64,000 bases of DNA, from positions 1,550,001-1,614,000 of the forward strand of contig NZ_JBKQGY010000001.1 in assembly GCF_050487225.1 (NCBI RefSeq), read 5' to 3'. The notes under the pieces are model-generated. The model worked only from the letters and a program-made list of their open reading frames with translations. It did no database searches and was not told the DNA's origin. A program made the position numbers and the translations under genes. This document shows positions 1 through 7,030 of this stretch, in pieces; the first letter of the stretch is position 1, and the number at the start of each line of letters is the position of its first letter. The DNA is from Paenalcaligenes sp050487225 (GTDB lineage Bacteria; Pseudomonadota; Gammaproteobacteria; Burkholderiales; Burkholderiaceae_B).

Positions 1-63
1 ACGCCTCATCGTGCCACTATAATGATTGAGCCGCAAAGCTGCTGGTGCAGCACTGGAGCCTAA
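1..63 (+). CDS. Possible 3' end of an upstream gene (partial)
   Basis: Frame 1 is open from the left edge to a TAA at 61-63, giving 20 codons; the other two forward frames close within the first 27 bases. The stop lies directly against the ATG at 64, which would fit translational coupling with the next gene. The peptide is too short to assign, and an open frame of this length can occur by chance. Confidence 0.3.
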   Translation, partial: TPHRATIMIEPQSCWCSTGA

Positions 64-684
64 ATGGAAATTCAACTTGAAAAAGCTTTTCGGGAAGCTG
101 CACATGCAGCAGACCGTGCTGTGAGCGCAGCTATGGCGAAGTACGCCTCTGGATATATTACGGATGAGGACGATATCACGGGTGCTCTGATAGGTCGGCT
201 GGACGCAGCTTTTGATGAAAATATTGGCGGCGTCAACTGGTCTTCATCCATTCTGCGGCACCGCAAAGGTGTGGCTGCACAAGAGAAGAAGACCGGTGCA
301 GACATGCTGTTTCATGTGTCGATCGAGACGCCACAGCTTACTTACTCCAAAGGGGTCCTGATTCAATCGAAGAGAGTCGATGATGGCGTTGAAATGACGG
401 CAAGCAGTCACAAAGAACTGCTTAGTCAGTGCGACAAGATGCTGAACATCACTCCTGATTCGTTCATCTTCAACTACACGAAATCAGCAATGCGCTGTGC
501 TTCCGCAAACAGGATTGCTGGCGCAAGTAACCGTATCTTGAACGACTCTTGCAACCTGACCTCGTATCGGTTCTTCTTGGAACTTTTCAGATGCACCACT
601 GGAGATCGCCGCATCACTTCGGCCAAGTTTGACGATCTGCAGATACCTCAAGGCATCGCCATCAAGGGCACCATAGGGCAATAA
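64..684 (+). CDS. Unknown protein with a PD-(D/E)XK-like motif pattern
   Basis: This 206-residue protein is not one I can name. The start is supported by a GGAG five bases before the ATG. Around residues 74-103 it has Glu74, then the tripeptide Gly-Ala-Asp (Asp80), then a hydrophobic strand ending in Leu-Ile-Gln-Ser-Lys (Gln101, Lys103). The arrangement acidic - about 20 residues - (D/E/Q)-x-K is the usual core of PD-(D/E)XK nucleases, including variants with Gln in the middle position. No transmembrane segment or signal peptide is visible. It sits in an accessory region with an IS element, a HEPN-motif protein and an integrase stub, which fits a defence or mobile-element role. That role is inference from motif spacing only. 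Confidence 0.55.
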   Translation: MEIQLEKAFREAAHAADRAVSAAMAKYASGYITDEDDITGALIGRLDAAFDENIGGVNWSSSILRHRKGVAAQEKKTGADMLFHVSIETPQLTYSKGVLIQSKRVDDGVEMTASSHKELLSQCDKMLNITPDSFIFNYTKSAMRCASANRIAGASNRILNDSCNLTSYRFFLELFRCTTGDRRITSAKFDDLQIPQGIAIKGTIGQ

Positions 685-818
685 TTTTCTGAGGCAGGAC
701 ACAGCGCTTCGCCCTGACACGGGTAAGGACAACACCCGGCAACAAGGGCGCAAGCGTCCCTGACGTAGCAGGCAGCCTCTTGCATGGGGCGCACGGCGGT
801 GACGCCGACACTCATTAA

Positions 819-833
819 GGAAGGTCTGCAAAA
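819..833 (+). repeat. Left terminal inverted repeat of the IS5-like element
   Basis: The 15 bases GGAAGGTCTGCAAAA match the right end exactly in inverted orientation; the two ends diverge immediately inside. The target duplication TTAA precedes it at 815-818. Confidence 0.9.
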
Positions 834-884
834 CCTCTCTCGCTTGAGCTTCATCCAGCGCCAAGCATCCAGCACAATCCCGGC

Positions 885-1838
885 ATGGATCATCAATACA
901 CCCTAGGCCTGGACCCGCTGCCCAAGAAGACCCGCAAGGAGGTCTCCCTTGAAGAGATGAATCAGGTCGTTCCCTGGGCGGCATTGGTGGCACTCATTGC
1001 CCCGTTTGCCCATGGCCCGCACCAAGCCCTCGGCGGTCGCCCGCCGTTGCCCATTGAGACCATGCTGCGCATCCACTGCCTGTAGCTGTGGTGGAACCTG
1101 AGCGATCCTACCATGGAAGAAGAACTGCACGAGCGGCCTTTGTACCGCCGCTTTGCAGACCTCGATGACACAGCACGCATGCCCGATGAGACCACCATCC
1201 TGCGTTTTCGCCACTTGCTGGAGAAGCACCCAATTGGCACCTCAGGTGCTGGCTGCCATCAACACCAGCTTGGCCCAGCAGGGCCTGATGCTCAAGACCG
1301 ACACCATCGTGGATGCCACCATCATTGCAGCGCCCAGTTCGACCAAGAACAAGAACGGTGAGCGGGATCCCGAGATGCACCAGACCAAGAGAGGCAAGCT
1401 GTGGCACTTTGGCATGAAGGCGCACATTGGCGTGGATGCCGACTCAGGGCTGGTGCACACGGTCATCGGCACGGCCGCCAACGTCAACGACGTGACGCAG
1501 GCCGCGGGCTTGCTGCATGGCAAGGAACAGCACGCCTGGGGGTGATGCGGGCTACCAGGGCTTGGACAAGCGCCAGGAGATGCAAAGGAGCAAGGCACTG
1601 TGGCTCGTGGTCATGCGCCCAGGCAAGCGCAAGACGCTCGATCCAGAGCGCGAACTGCACAGGCTGCTGGACAAGGCCGAGCGGCTTAAAGCCAGCGTTC
1701 GGGGTGATCAAGCAGCAGTTTGGGTACGCCAAGGTGCGCTACCGGGGATTGGAGAAGAACACGGCGCGTCTCACGATGCTGTTTGCGCTGGGCAATCTAT
1801 GGATGGCCAGAAGGCGCATCATGGTGCTGCAGGGGTAG
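885..1838 (+). pseudogene. IS5-family transposase, inactivated
   Basis: The start (MDHQYTLGLDPLPKK) and the conserved blocks are those of an IS5-type DDE transposase: an N-terminal part with LEEMNQVVPW, then a TIVDATII block with the first Asp, a KTKNG-like stretch, WHFGMKAHIGVD, a GDAGYQG block, and a C-terminal RYRGLEKN...L(F)ALGNLWMARR region. The reading frame is interrupted by a TAG at 1083-1085 (the position of a Gln or similar in relatives). It then shifts from frame 3 to frame 1 near 1240, from frame 1 to frame 2 near 1540, and back to frame 3 near 1690. Homology continues across all breaks, so this is one decayed gene and cannot make an active enzyme. Confidence 0.88.
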
Positions 1839-1981
1839 GTGCGCCTGCGGGGTTCCAAAGTGACATCGGCGAGGCCAAAACTGGCTTGCAAACCGCGCAA
1901 GACGGGTGTAAACAAGCCGGTTGCTCAGGCATCAGGCGAGCCCGTGTGCACTACCGGGCTGCGCTGGTCTGACAAACGGGA

Positions 1982-1996
1982 TTTTGCAGACCTTCC
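1982..1996 (-). repeat. Right terminal inverted repeat of the IS5-like element
   Basis: This is the exact reverse complement of 819-833, followed by the second copy of the TTAA target duplication at 1997-2000. Confidence 0.9.
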
Positions 1997-2027
1997 TTAA
2001 CCGTTGGAATCTTAGGTAAATACCAAA

Positions 2028-3146
2028 TTAAATTCCGCTGTATCTGTTAAGCCAGTTTTCTTCAAGCCTAGCTGAAAATGACTCATAGTCCTCATCAAAA
2101 ACTTTGTGACCTCTAAAAATCCCTGATTTAAAGAATTTCACAATATCCTCTTGTGATTTGTTTATCTGAAAATCGTTTATTCCGGCAACTTTAGATATAT
2201 ATATGGCACATACATCGTATGTGATTGCAAGCACGCTTGCCGCAATTTCCCCTCGACGATTGAGGTTTTCATGTATTTCGGAAGGAATGTCAGCGGAGTG
2301 AACGACGCGATTTCTTATGGAATTTAATAGCTTTAGCCTATCCCTTTCTTCCTTGTCTGGCTCTTGCGAGAGCAAGCCTTGAGATATTAGGAAGGAGCGA
2401 AGTTTCATTAATGCTGATGGAGCAAAAATCCCTGATATTCGCGGCAAAACATCATTTGCAATAGAAGAGTTCTTAAGGCTGTCACGAATAACAGCTTCGA
2501 TTTTCTTCCGAGTTTCACGTATCGCGTCTTGCTCATCCTCTCTGTAGGTCTGTCCCTCGCTCTTAAACCATTTCGTAGAGATAGTGTCCAGCGCAGCACT
2601 GGCATAGCATATTTTTCCAATCATGTCGTTTGTTGAATTGGAGTTAACCATCGCCCACAACACGGGAAACATGCCTTCTCGATGGAGTGAACTCACACCA
2701 GGCCAATTGGGACCGGCCGTGAGAAAGTAGTTCCTGCCGACAACAGACTCACCATAGTGCCCTCCTTCAAGGCCACTCATCTCCGATTCCTGAAAGACTC
2801 GGCGCCCCGTTAGAAACGACAGTAAAAGACAAAGATCGCCAATCTCATCGGAAACAAGGGGATTGTTGCGAGCATCAATGTCCTCGGACTTTGAATAGAT
2901 GCGACGAACAGTTGCCGTTTTTAATATCCTACCAACTTTCGCTGGGGTTTTTGAAACAACGGGCTTGCCTTGCGGACTCCACGTCAATTTAGTGATGGCG
3001 CGCCGCGACAACTTGGCGGCTGCATTGATATTCGTCTGCGATATTTTGATCTCAAACGGATTTAATCGAATGGTTGTGGGCTTATCGAAGCCATGATCGA
3101 AGTTGTATAGGGAAAAAGTTTTTGAATATTTCATGTGCCATAACAT
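2028..3146 (-). CDS. Unknown protein with a HEPN-type RNxxxH motif
   Basis: This 372-residue protein is not one I can name. The C-terminal half is helical and contains Arg278-Asn-Arg-Val-Val-His283 followed by Ser. This R-x4-H arrangement, with Asn after the Arg, is the signature of HEPN domains, many of which are RNases in toxin-antitoxin or abortive-infection systems. The helices before it (about 200-270) fit a HEPN fold; the N-terminal half is unassigned. The DNA is visibly richer in A and T than the core genes, which suggests transfer. The ATG at 3146 has only a weak GGA close by; the in-frame ATG at 3134 is an alternative. It lies between the IS element and the integrase stub. A defence role is inference. 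Confidence 0.55.
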   Translation of the reverse strand: MLWHMKYSKTFSLYNFDHGFDKPTTIRLNPFEIKISQTNINAAAKLSRRAITKLTWSPQGKPVVSKTPAKVGRILKTATVRRIYSKSEDIDARNNPLVSDEIGDLCLLLSFLTGRRVFQESEMSGLEGGHYGESVVGRNYFLTAGPNWPGVSSLHREGMFPVLWAMVNSNSTNDMIGKICYASAALDTISTKWFKSEGQTYREDEQDAIRETRKKIEAVIRDSLKNSSIANDVLPRISGIFAPSALMKLRSFLISQGLLSQEPDKEERDRLKLLNSIRNRVVHSADIPSEIHENLNRRGEIAASVLAITYDVCAIYISKVAGINDFQINKSQEDIVKFFKSGIFRGHKVFDEDYESFSARLEENWLNRYSGI

Positions 3147-3215
3147 TCCAAGAAAGATGCAAAATCTTACGACCGAAATGCTTGAGTTGGGAATGCTTCA
3201 TGCCGTGCGTGTGCC

Positions 3216-3248
3216 CCCCTCGCCGCCGCCCCGAAGGCGGCGAAGGGG
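3216..3248. repeat. GC-rich hairpin
   Basis: CGCCGCC at 3221-3227 pairs with GGCGGCG at 3236-3242, and the flanking CCCCT (3216-3220) pairs with AGGGG (3244-3248) with one bulged A. It lies just beyond the point where recognisable integrase sequence ends. It could be the end of an unrecognised small element or a repetitive palindrome. Confidence 0.5.
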
Positions 3249-3249
3249 C

Positions 3250-3432
3250 GTTCTGGCTTTGTGCCTTGAAACCGGGGCTCTCGGTGGTGGTGAAGGTCAG
3301 GCAGCAAGTGCGTGGGCCTGCTGGGGTGATCTTACAAAGGAAGCCGGGCACCATGGTGTCCCGTAGTTCGATGGCCTTATCTTGAGGTTGTGCCGCATCG
3401 ACTGCGGACTTGGTGGGCTTGATTTTCACCAT
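3250..3432 (-). pseudogene. N-terminal fragment of a tyrosine recombinase (integrase)
   Basis: The first 50 or so residues (starting MVKIKPTKSAVDAAQPQ, then ELRDTMVPGFLCKITPAG) match the arm-type DNA-binding N-terminus of DUF4102-class phage/island integrases. A strong GAGGAG precedes the ATG at 3432. After about residue 52 the sequence stops looking like an integrase and runs into proline/arginine-rich low-complexity sequence at the GC-rich hairpin; the catalytic domain is absent. This is a leftover of an island integrase, marking the boundary between accessory DNA (left) and the conserved backbone (right). Confidence 0.7.
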
Positions 3433-3608
3433 AATGACTCCTCGGAAAGCCCGGTTTCCAAGAGCCGCATGGGAGCCAGGCGAGGGAAAGCCGGGTCAAG
3501 TTTCGGAAAGCACCGGCATACATTGAACTCGCCTAAGTGATTGATAAACCTGCTGTATCGAGCTTTGGCGTAGTCCAGCGAATTGCGGTACTGGAGTCAT
3601 CGTGAAAC

Positions 3609-3640
3609 AAAAAAGGCCAGAAAAATTCCTGGCCTTTTTT
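3609..3640 (-). terminator. Rho-independent terminator downstream of yggL
   Basis: AAAAGGCCAG (3611-3620) and CTGGCCTTTT (3629-3638) form a perfect 10-bp stem with an 8-base loop, bounded by A and T runs. It lies 34 bases past the yggL stop and can act in both directions. Confidence 0.85.
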
Positions 3641-3673
3641 TGACTGTAGCCGCTGTGGCTACTTCATCCAAGC

Positions 3674-4006
3674 TTATTCGCTTTGGTTGATGTCAGCCAA
3701 TGCGCTCACCACTACGTCGGAGCATTTAGCTTGTTCGCTCAGCCATTTTTGAACAGCTGCACGGTCATCTTCGCTTGGGGAGTCGTAACGGCCAGCAGCC
3801 ACTACAAAACCACCGAAGGATGTGCTGTTTACACCGCCACCCAACAACAGGTTACGGTCTTCGATAAAAGCGGTGAAAGATTCCACCAGCGCATCGATTT
3901 CTGTTTCGCTTTCCATTGCTAGCGTGCAAGAGAATTCAAATCCCAGTACGACGAATTCACCGGTGTACAGTTTTTTTCTCAAGCGTCTGCTGCGTTGTTT
4001 TGCCAT
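3674..4006 (-). CDS. yggL: YggL family 50S ribosome-binding protein
   Basis: This is a 110-residue DUF469 protein. It opens with the basic stretch MAKQRSRRLRKKL typical of YggL, followed by LGFEFSCTL, a DALVESFTAFIEDRNLL helix, a Gly-rich LGGGVNSTSFGGFVV segment and a C-terminal VQKWLSEQAK helix. YggL family members associate with the large ribosomal subunit. The gene is monocistronic here, reading away from the histidine kinase gene by a 76-base gap and ending in a strong terminator. Length and start agree with the family. Confidence 0.88.
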   Translation of the reverse strand: MAKQRSRRLRKKLYTGEFVVLGFEFSCTLAMESETEIDALVESFTAFIEDRNLLLGGGVNSTSFGGFVVAAGRYDSPSEDDRAAVQKWLSEQAKCSDVVVSALADINQSE

Positions 4007-4082
4007 CTTTATACCTTTGCCTTAGCAATTTACATGGTATGGGCCATACGGCACTATGCACACACGCCCACTCATCCCGCTA

Positions 4083-5486
4083 TTACACCACACCCGGCAA
4101 GCGTAGCGCCATCTTCAAGCCGCCTAGCTCTGATCGCTCAGCCTGTATGCTGCCTTGGTACAACTCCGCCATTTCAGCCACGATATGCAGCCCTAAGCCA
4201 GAACCGGGGGTTTGACTATCCAACCTCACACCACGCTTAAAGGCAGCAATGCTTTCTTCGGCTGATAAGCCTGGGCCGTCGTCTTCCACCAGAAACACCA
4301 CACACTGACCATCTGCCCTAGCCTGTATACGCACCTGTGTAGTCGCCCATTTGCAGGCGTTATCAATCAAATTGCCCAGCATCTCGTGCAAGTCTTGCTC
4401 CTCACCTTTGAAGGACAAATCCGGCGGTGATACCTGTGCATGAATATCCAGCTTGCGCTCCATATACAAACGCTGCATAGTGCGCACCATGGCGGCAACC
4501 ACTGGTTCTACTGGCGTATGCAGTCCGCTGGCCTGCATGGCTGCAGCGGCTCGTGCTCGTGCCAAATGGTAGTCTATTTGCCTACGAGCTATAGCGACCT
4601 GCTCACTCACTAACGCCCCCAGCGCCCCTGAGTCGTTGTGTGCGGCGTTCTCCAGAATACTTAATGGTGTCTTGATGGCATGCGCCAAATTACCTGCTTG
4701 GGTGCGGGCACGCTGTACGATTTCGGTATTGGTGGTGAGCACGGCATTGAACTCATCCACCAAAGGTTGCACTTCGCTAGGAAACTCCCCTTCTAACTGT
4801 GACGCTGTGCCCTTACGCACCAACGCTAGCTTTTGGCGCAGTCTGGCCAACGGACGCAATCCACCAGCTATCAACGCTATAGATGCCACACCCATACCCA
4901 ATGCCAGTGCCCCTAGGGCTACGCTTAGCATGGTGGTGAAGTGCGCTAAGGGTTCGTTCAATAACCCCTGATCCGCCGCCACCATCAGGCGCCAATTCTG
5001 ATGCGCTTCGTCTTCGTCAGTTAGCTGTATACGACGCGATAACACGTCTAAGGTTTCTAACGTGGGAGAGTCATAGGAGTACAGTGTGTCGCGCTTGCCA
5101 TCCTCACGTTCAGGGCCTGCAGGTAGCACCTGATCCCACAACGAACGCGAACGCAGCACCCCAGCTTGTTTAATCTGGCCTGAGGCATCTACTACATCCA
5201 CCTGCCAGTACAAGCCAGACAAAGGCTGATCTAGCCTAGGATCGCTTAAGGGAACGACTAATACAGGTTCGTCATCTTCTACCGAAAAAGCACCAGTGAG
5301 TTGGTTCAGGTGCAGATCCATTTCGTTTCTGAACTGCTGCGAAGCATGCTGTACAAACAGTTGCTGCAACGCCCAACCAGCGACGGCTACCGACACCACA
5401 ATCCACATCAGGCTCCCCACCAACATGCGAAAGCGCAGGGATTGCACCCGTTTTGTCTGGGGAGGTGGAGAATGATTAGGCGTCAT
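4083..5486 (-). CDS. Sensor histidine kinase of a two-component system
   Basis: This 467-residue inner-membrane kinase has a transmembrane helix near residues 20-40 and a periplasmic sensor region of about 145 residues. A second helix lies near 186-208, followed by a HAMP-like linker. The H-box NLAHAIKTPLSIL has phosphoacceptor His269, and the ATPase domain shows the N-box NLIDNACKWA and the G-boxes DDGPGL and GSGLGLHIV. The His-Ala-Ile-Lys-Thr-Pro form is shared with PhoQ-type kinases. It overlaps its response regulator gene by 11 bases. The signal is unknown; PepSY and ferric-reductase neighbours point to a metal or envelope cue, by context only. Confidence 0.93.
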   Translation of the reverse strand: MTPNHSPPPQTKRVQSLRFRMLVGSLMWIVVSVAVAGWALQQLFVQHASQQFRNEMDLHLNQLTGAFSVEDDEPVLVVPLSDPRLDQPLSGLYWQVDVVDASGQIKQAGVLRSRSLWDQVLPAGPEREDGKRDTLYSYDSPTLETLDVLSRRIQLTDEDEAHQNWRLMVAADQGLLNEPLAHFTTMLSVALGALALGMGVASIALIAGGLRPLARLRQKLALVRKGTASQLEGEFPSEVQPLVDEFNAVLTTNTEIVQRARTQAGNLAHAIKTPLSILENAAHNDSGALGALVSEQVAIARRQIDYHLARARAAAAMQASGLHTPVEPVVAAMVRTMQRLYMERKLDIHAQVSPPDLSFKGEEQDLHEMLGNLIDNACKWATTQVRIQARADGQCVVFLVEDDGPGLSAEESIAAFKRGVRLDSQTPGSGLGLHIVAEMAELYQGSIQAERSELGGLKMALRLPGVV

Positions 5487-6144
5487 CAGTCATTGCCAAT
5501 CGGTAGCCCATGCCGCGCACCGTTTCAATAAAGCCGTCAGGTAACTTGCGGCGCAACCTAGCAATAAACACATCAATGGTGTTGGAGTCTCTGTCGCCAT
5601 CCTGTGCATAAATCGCGTCTATCAACGACGAGCGTGACACCACCTCGCCGGGTTGGCGCATCAACACTTCCAGCACTTTATATTCATGACTGGTTAGGCT
5701 TAACGGCTGCTCACTCACCAACACGCGACCACTGACGGTATCCATAACCACCGGGCCACATTGCCACTGCGCACTGGCATGCGTTCCTGCGCGTCGATTC
5801 AGTGCGCGTAAACGCGCTAGCAGCTCTTCCATGTGAAAAGGTTTAGTCAGATAGTCATCCGCGCCTGCATCGATACCCGCGACTTTTTCATACCAGTGAT
5901 CCCGAGCGGTCAATATCAGCACAGGCATCGTTAGGCCTTCGGCACGCCAGCGCTTCAATACGCTGATACCGTCCATGACCGGCAAGCCTAAATCCAATAC
6001 CACCGCATCAAAATGTTCCACGCTGCCCAGATAATGCCCTTGCTCGCCATCGGCTGCTTTATCCACAACATGGCCAGCGGCTTGCAGCGCCGTCACCAAT
6101 TGCGCTTGTAAGGTAGGTTCATCTTCTACGACCAGAATACGCAT
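5476..6144 (-). CDS. OmpR/PhoP-family response regulator
   Basis: The 222-residue protein has a receiver domain with acidic Glu7-Asp8, phosphoacceptor Asp51 (in VVLDLGLP) and the Lys of YLTKPF. A C-terminal winged-helix domain follows, with SLTSHEYKVLEVLMRQPG, then RDSNTIDVFIARLRRKL and ETVRGMGYRL. This layout is that of QseB/PhoP/PmrA regulators. It is transcribed first, with the kinase gene overlapping its 3' end. The direct repeats at 6547-6563 are a plausible target. Confidence 0.94.
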   Translation of the reverse strand: MRILVVEDEPTLQAQLVTALQAAGHVVDKAADGEQGHYLGSVEHFDAVVLDLGLPVMDGISVLKRWRAEGLTMPVLILTARDHWYEKVAGIDAGADDYLTKPFHMEELLARLRALNRRAGTHASAQWQCGPVVMDTVSGRVLVSEQPLSLTSHEYKVLEVLMRQPGEVVSRSSLIDAIYAQDGDRDSNTIDVFIARLRRKLPDGFIETVRGMGYRLAMTDDA

Positions 6145-6165
6145 CCGTTCCTCTGCTTGTATTGA

Positions 6166-6492
6166 TTACTTGCTTTTAACCTTCAACACCTCGCCTGTGC
6201 GAGCATCCAGAACCAGCTTCAGCCGTTGCCCTGAAGCCTGTAACACTTTGATCTCATAGACCAACTGGCCGTCTTCGTGCTCCAGCTCTACTTCTACCAC
6301 TTGGCCAGGATAATCGTTTTCCACCGTATCCAACAAACTACGTAACGGCATGATCTCGCCTGCCTCTACCGCACGGCGCGCACGTTCATGGTCAGACCTA
6401 CTGGCGTCGGCTGGCCCAGCCATCATCGCAAGCCCCACACTACCTGCCACAACCAGGGCGGCTACTTTTTTGCTCAATAGGTGATTCCACAT
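6166..6492 (-). CDS. Secreted PepSY-domain protein
   Basis: From the ATG at 6492 the protein has 108 residues; this start has AGAGGT four bases upstream, whereas the longer form at 6510 has no such site. A signal peptide covers about residues 1-29 (LSKKVAALVVAGSVGLAMMAGPADA). The mature part has a PepSY-like fold, with GQVVEVELEHEDGQLVYEIKV and then LKLVLDARTGEVL. PepSY proteins are periplasmic and often accompany metal-related two-component systems or peptidases. It lies 21 bases before the response regulator gene on the same strand, so the three probably form an operon. Confidence 0.85.
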   Translation of the reverse strand: MWNHLLSKKVAALVVAGSVGLAMMAGPADASRSDHERARRAVEAGEIMPLRSLLDTVENDYPGQVVEVELEHEDGQLVYEIKVLQASGQRLKLVLDARTGEVLKVKSK

Positions 6493-6546
6493 AGTTACCT
6501 CTGCCAGCACAAAGCGTGAATAGACCCTAGTTATACCGTCTGTAAC

Positions 6547-6585
6547 ATGAACGGAATATGAACAAGCGCTTCAGAATAGGTTCAT
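6547..6585. promoter_or_regulatory. Candidate OmpR-family response regulator box
   Basis: ATGAAC occurs at 6547-6552 and again at 6558-6563, separated by five bases, so the hexamers repeat every 11 bp. An inverted copy, GTTCAT, lies at 6580-6585. Hexamer-N5-hexamer direct repeats are the standard binding arrangement of PmrA/PhoP-type regulators. The site is in the divergent intergenic region between the two PepSY genes, next to the two-component operon. Autoregulation is inferred. Confidence 0.5.
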
Positions 6586-6663
6586 GCGGGTTGGCGCAAA
6601 CTGCTCAACATGAATTCCATTTTTAGGAATTTTTCTTCACGTTGACGACTAGGAGTCTACCTT

Positions 6664-6966
6664 ATGAAAACCCGCCACGCTGTTATCACTAGTGTTTTGT
6701 GTTCCGCTCTGTTACTGGGCGGCGTCGCTCAAGCACAAACTACCGCCCCAGTCACTGCCCCTCAGGCTACCACCCAACAACAAACAGCACTAACCATCCG
6801 CGATGTGTACGACCTGCTGGAAAAACAAGGCTACCAAAACATCCGCGAAATTGAACGTGAACGCCGTCACTTTGATGTCAAAGCCGATGACGCCCAAGGC
6901 CAACGCATGAAACTGCGTATGGATCTACACACCGGTGACATAGTACGCAGCCGTTTTGATGACTAA
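6664..6966 (+). CDS. Secreted PepSY-domain protein
   Basis: This 100-residue protein begins with a clear signal peptide cut after AQA near residue 25. A Thr/Gln/Ala-rich linker follows, then a PepSY unit: ALTIRDVYDLLEKQGYQNIREIERE, then HFDVKADDAQGQRMKLRMD and a DLHTGDIVRSR end. AGGAG sits about ten bases before the ATG. It is divergent from the other PepSY gene and 64 bases ahead of the flavocytochrome, with which it is probably co-transcribed. It may modulate the reductase or sense in the periplasm; this is inference. Confidence 0.85.
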   Translation: MKTRHAVITSVLCSALLLGGVAQAQTTAPVTAPQATTQQQTALTIRDVYDLLEKQGYQNIREIERERRHFDVKADDAQGQRMKLRMDLHTGDIVRSRFDD

Positions 6967-7030
6967 GCCTGATTAGCTCAGCCTCTACAGGGGCTGAGCC
7001 CCACCCTTGAACACCTACTGGAGAATAAAC

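Larger units (their letters stand above)
819..1996 (+). mobile_element. IS5-family insertion sequence (degenerate)
   Basis: The element is 1178 bp with perfect 15-bp terminal inverted repeats (GGAAGGTCTGCAAAA at 819-833 and its complement at 1982-1996). It is flanked by a TTAA direct repeat at 815-818 and 1997-2000, so the symmetric sequence extends to 19 bp. GGAAGGT ends and a 4-bp YTAR-type target duplication are typical of the IS5 group. The single transposase inside (885-1838) is broken by a stop and three frame changes. The intact duplication shows it landed here by transposition; it did not split a recognisable gene. Confidence 0.9.

Noticed and set aside
484..993. A 169-codon minus-strand frame over the 3' end of the first gene and the IS left end
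   Set aside because: It crosses the IS border and terminal repeat, so it cannot be an ancestral gene, and the product is low-complexity Pro/Arg/Cys.
3433..3673. A tRNA or tmRNA attachment gene at the island edge
   Set aside because: The region has no cloverleaf-forming sequence or CCA end, only the yggL terminator.
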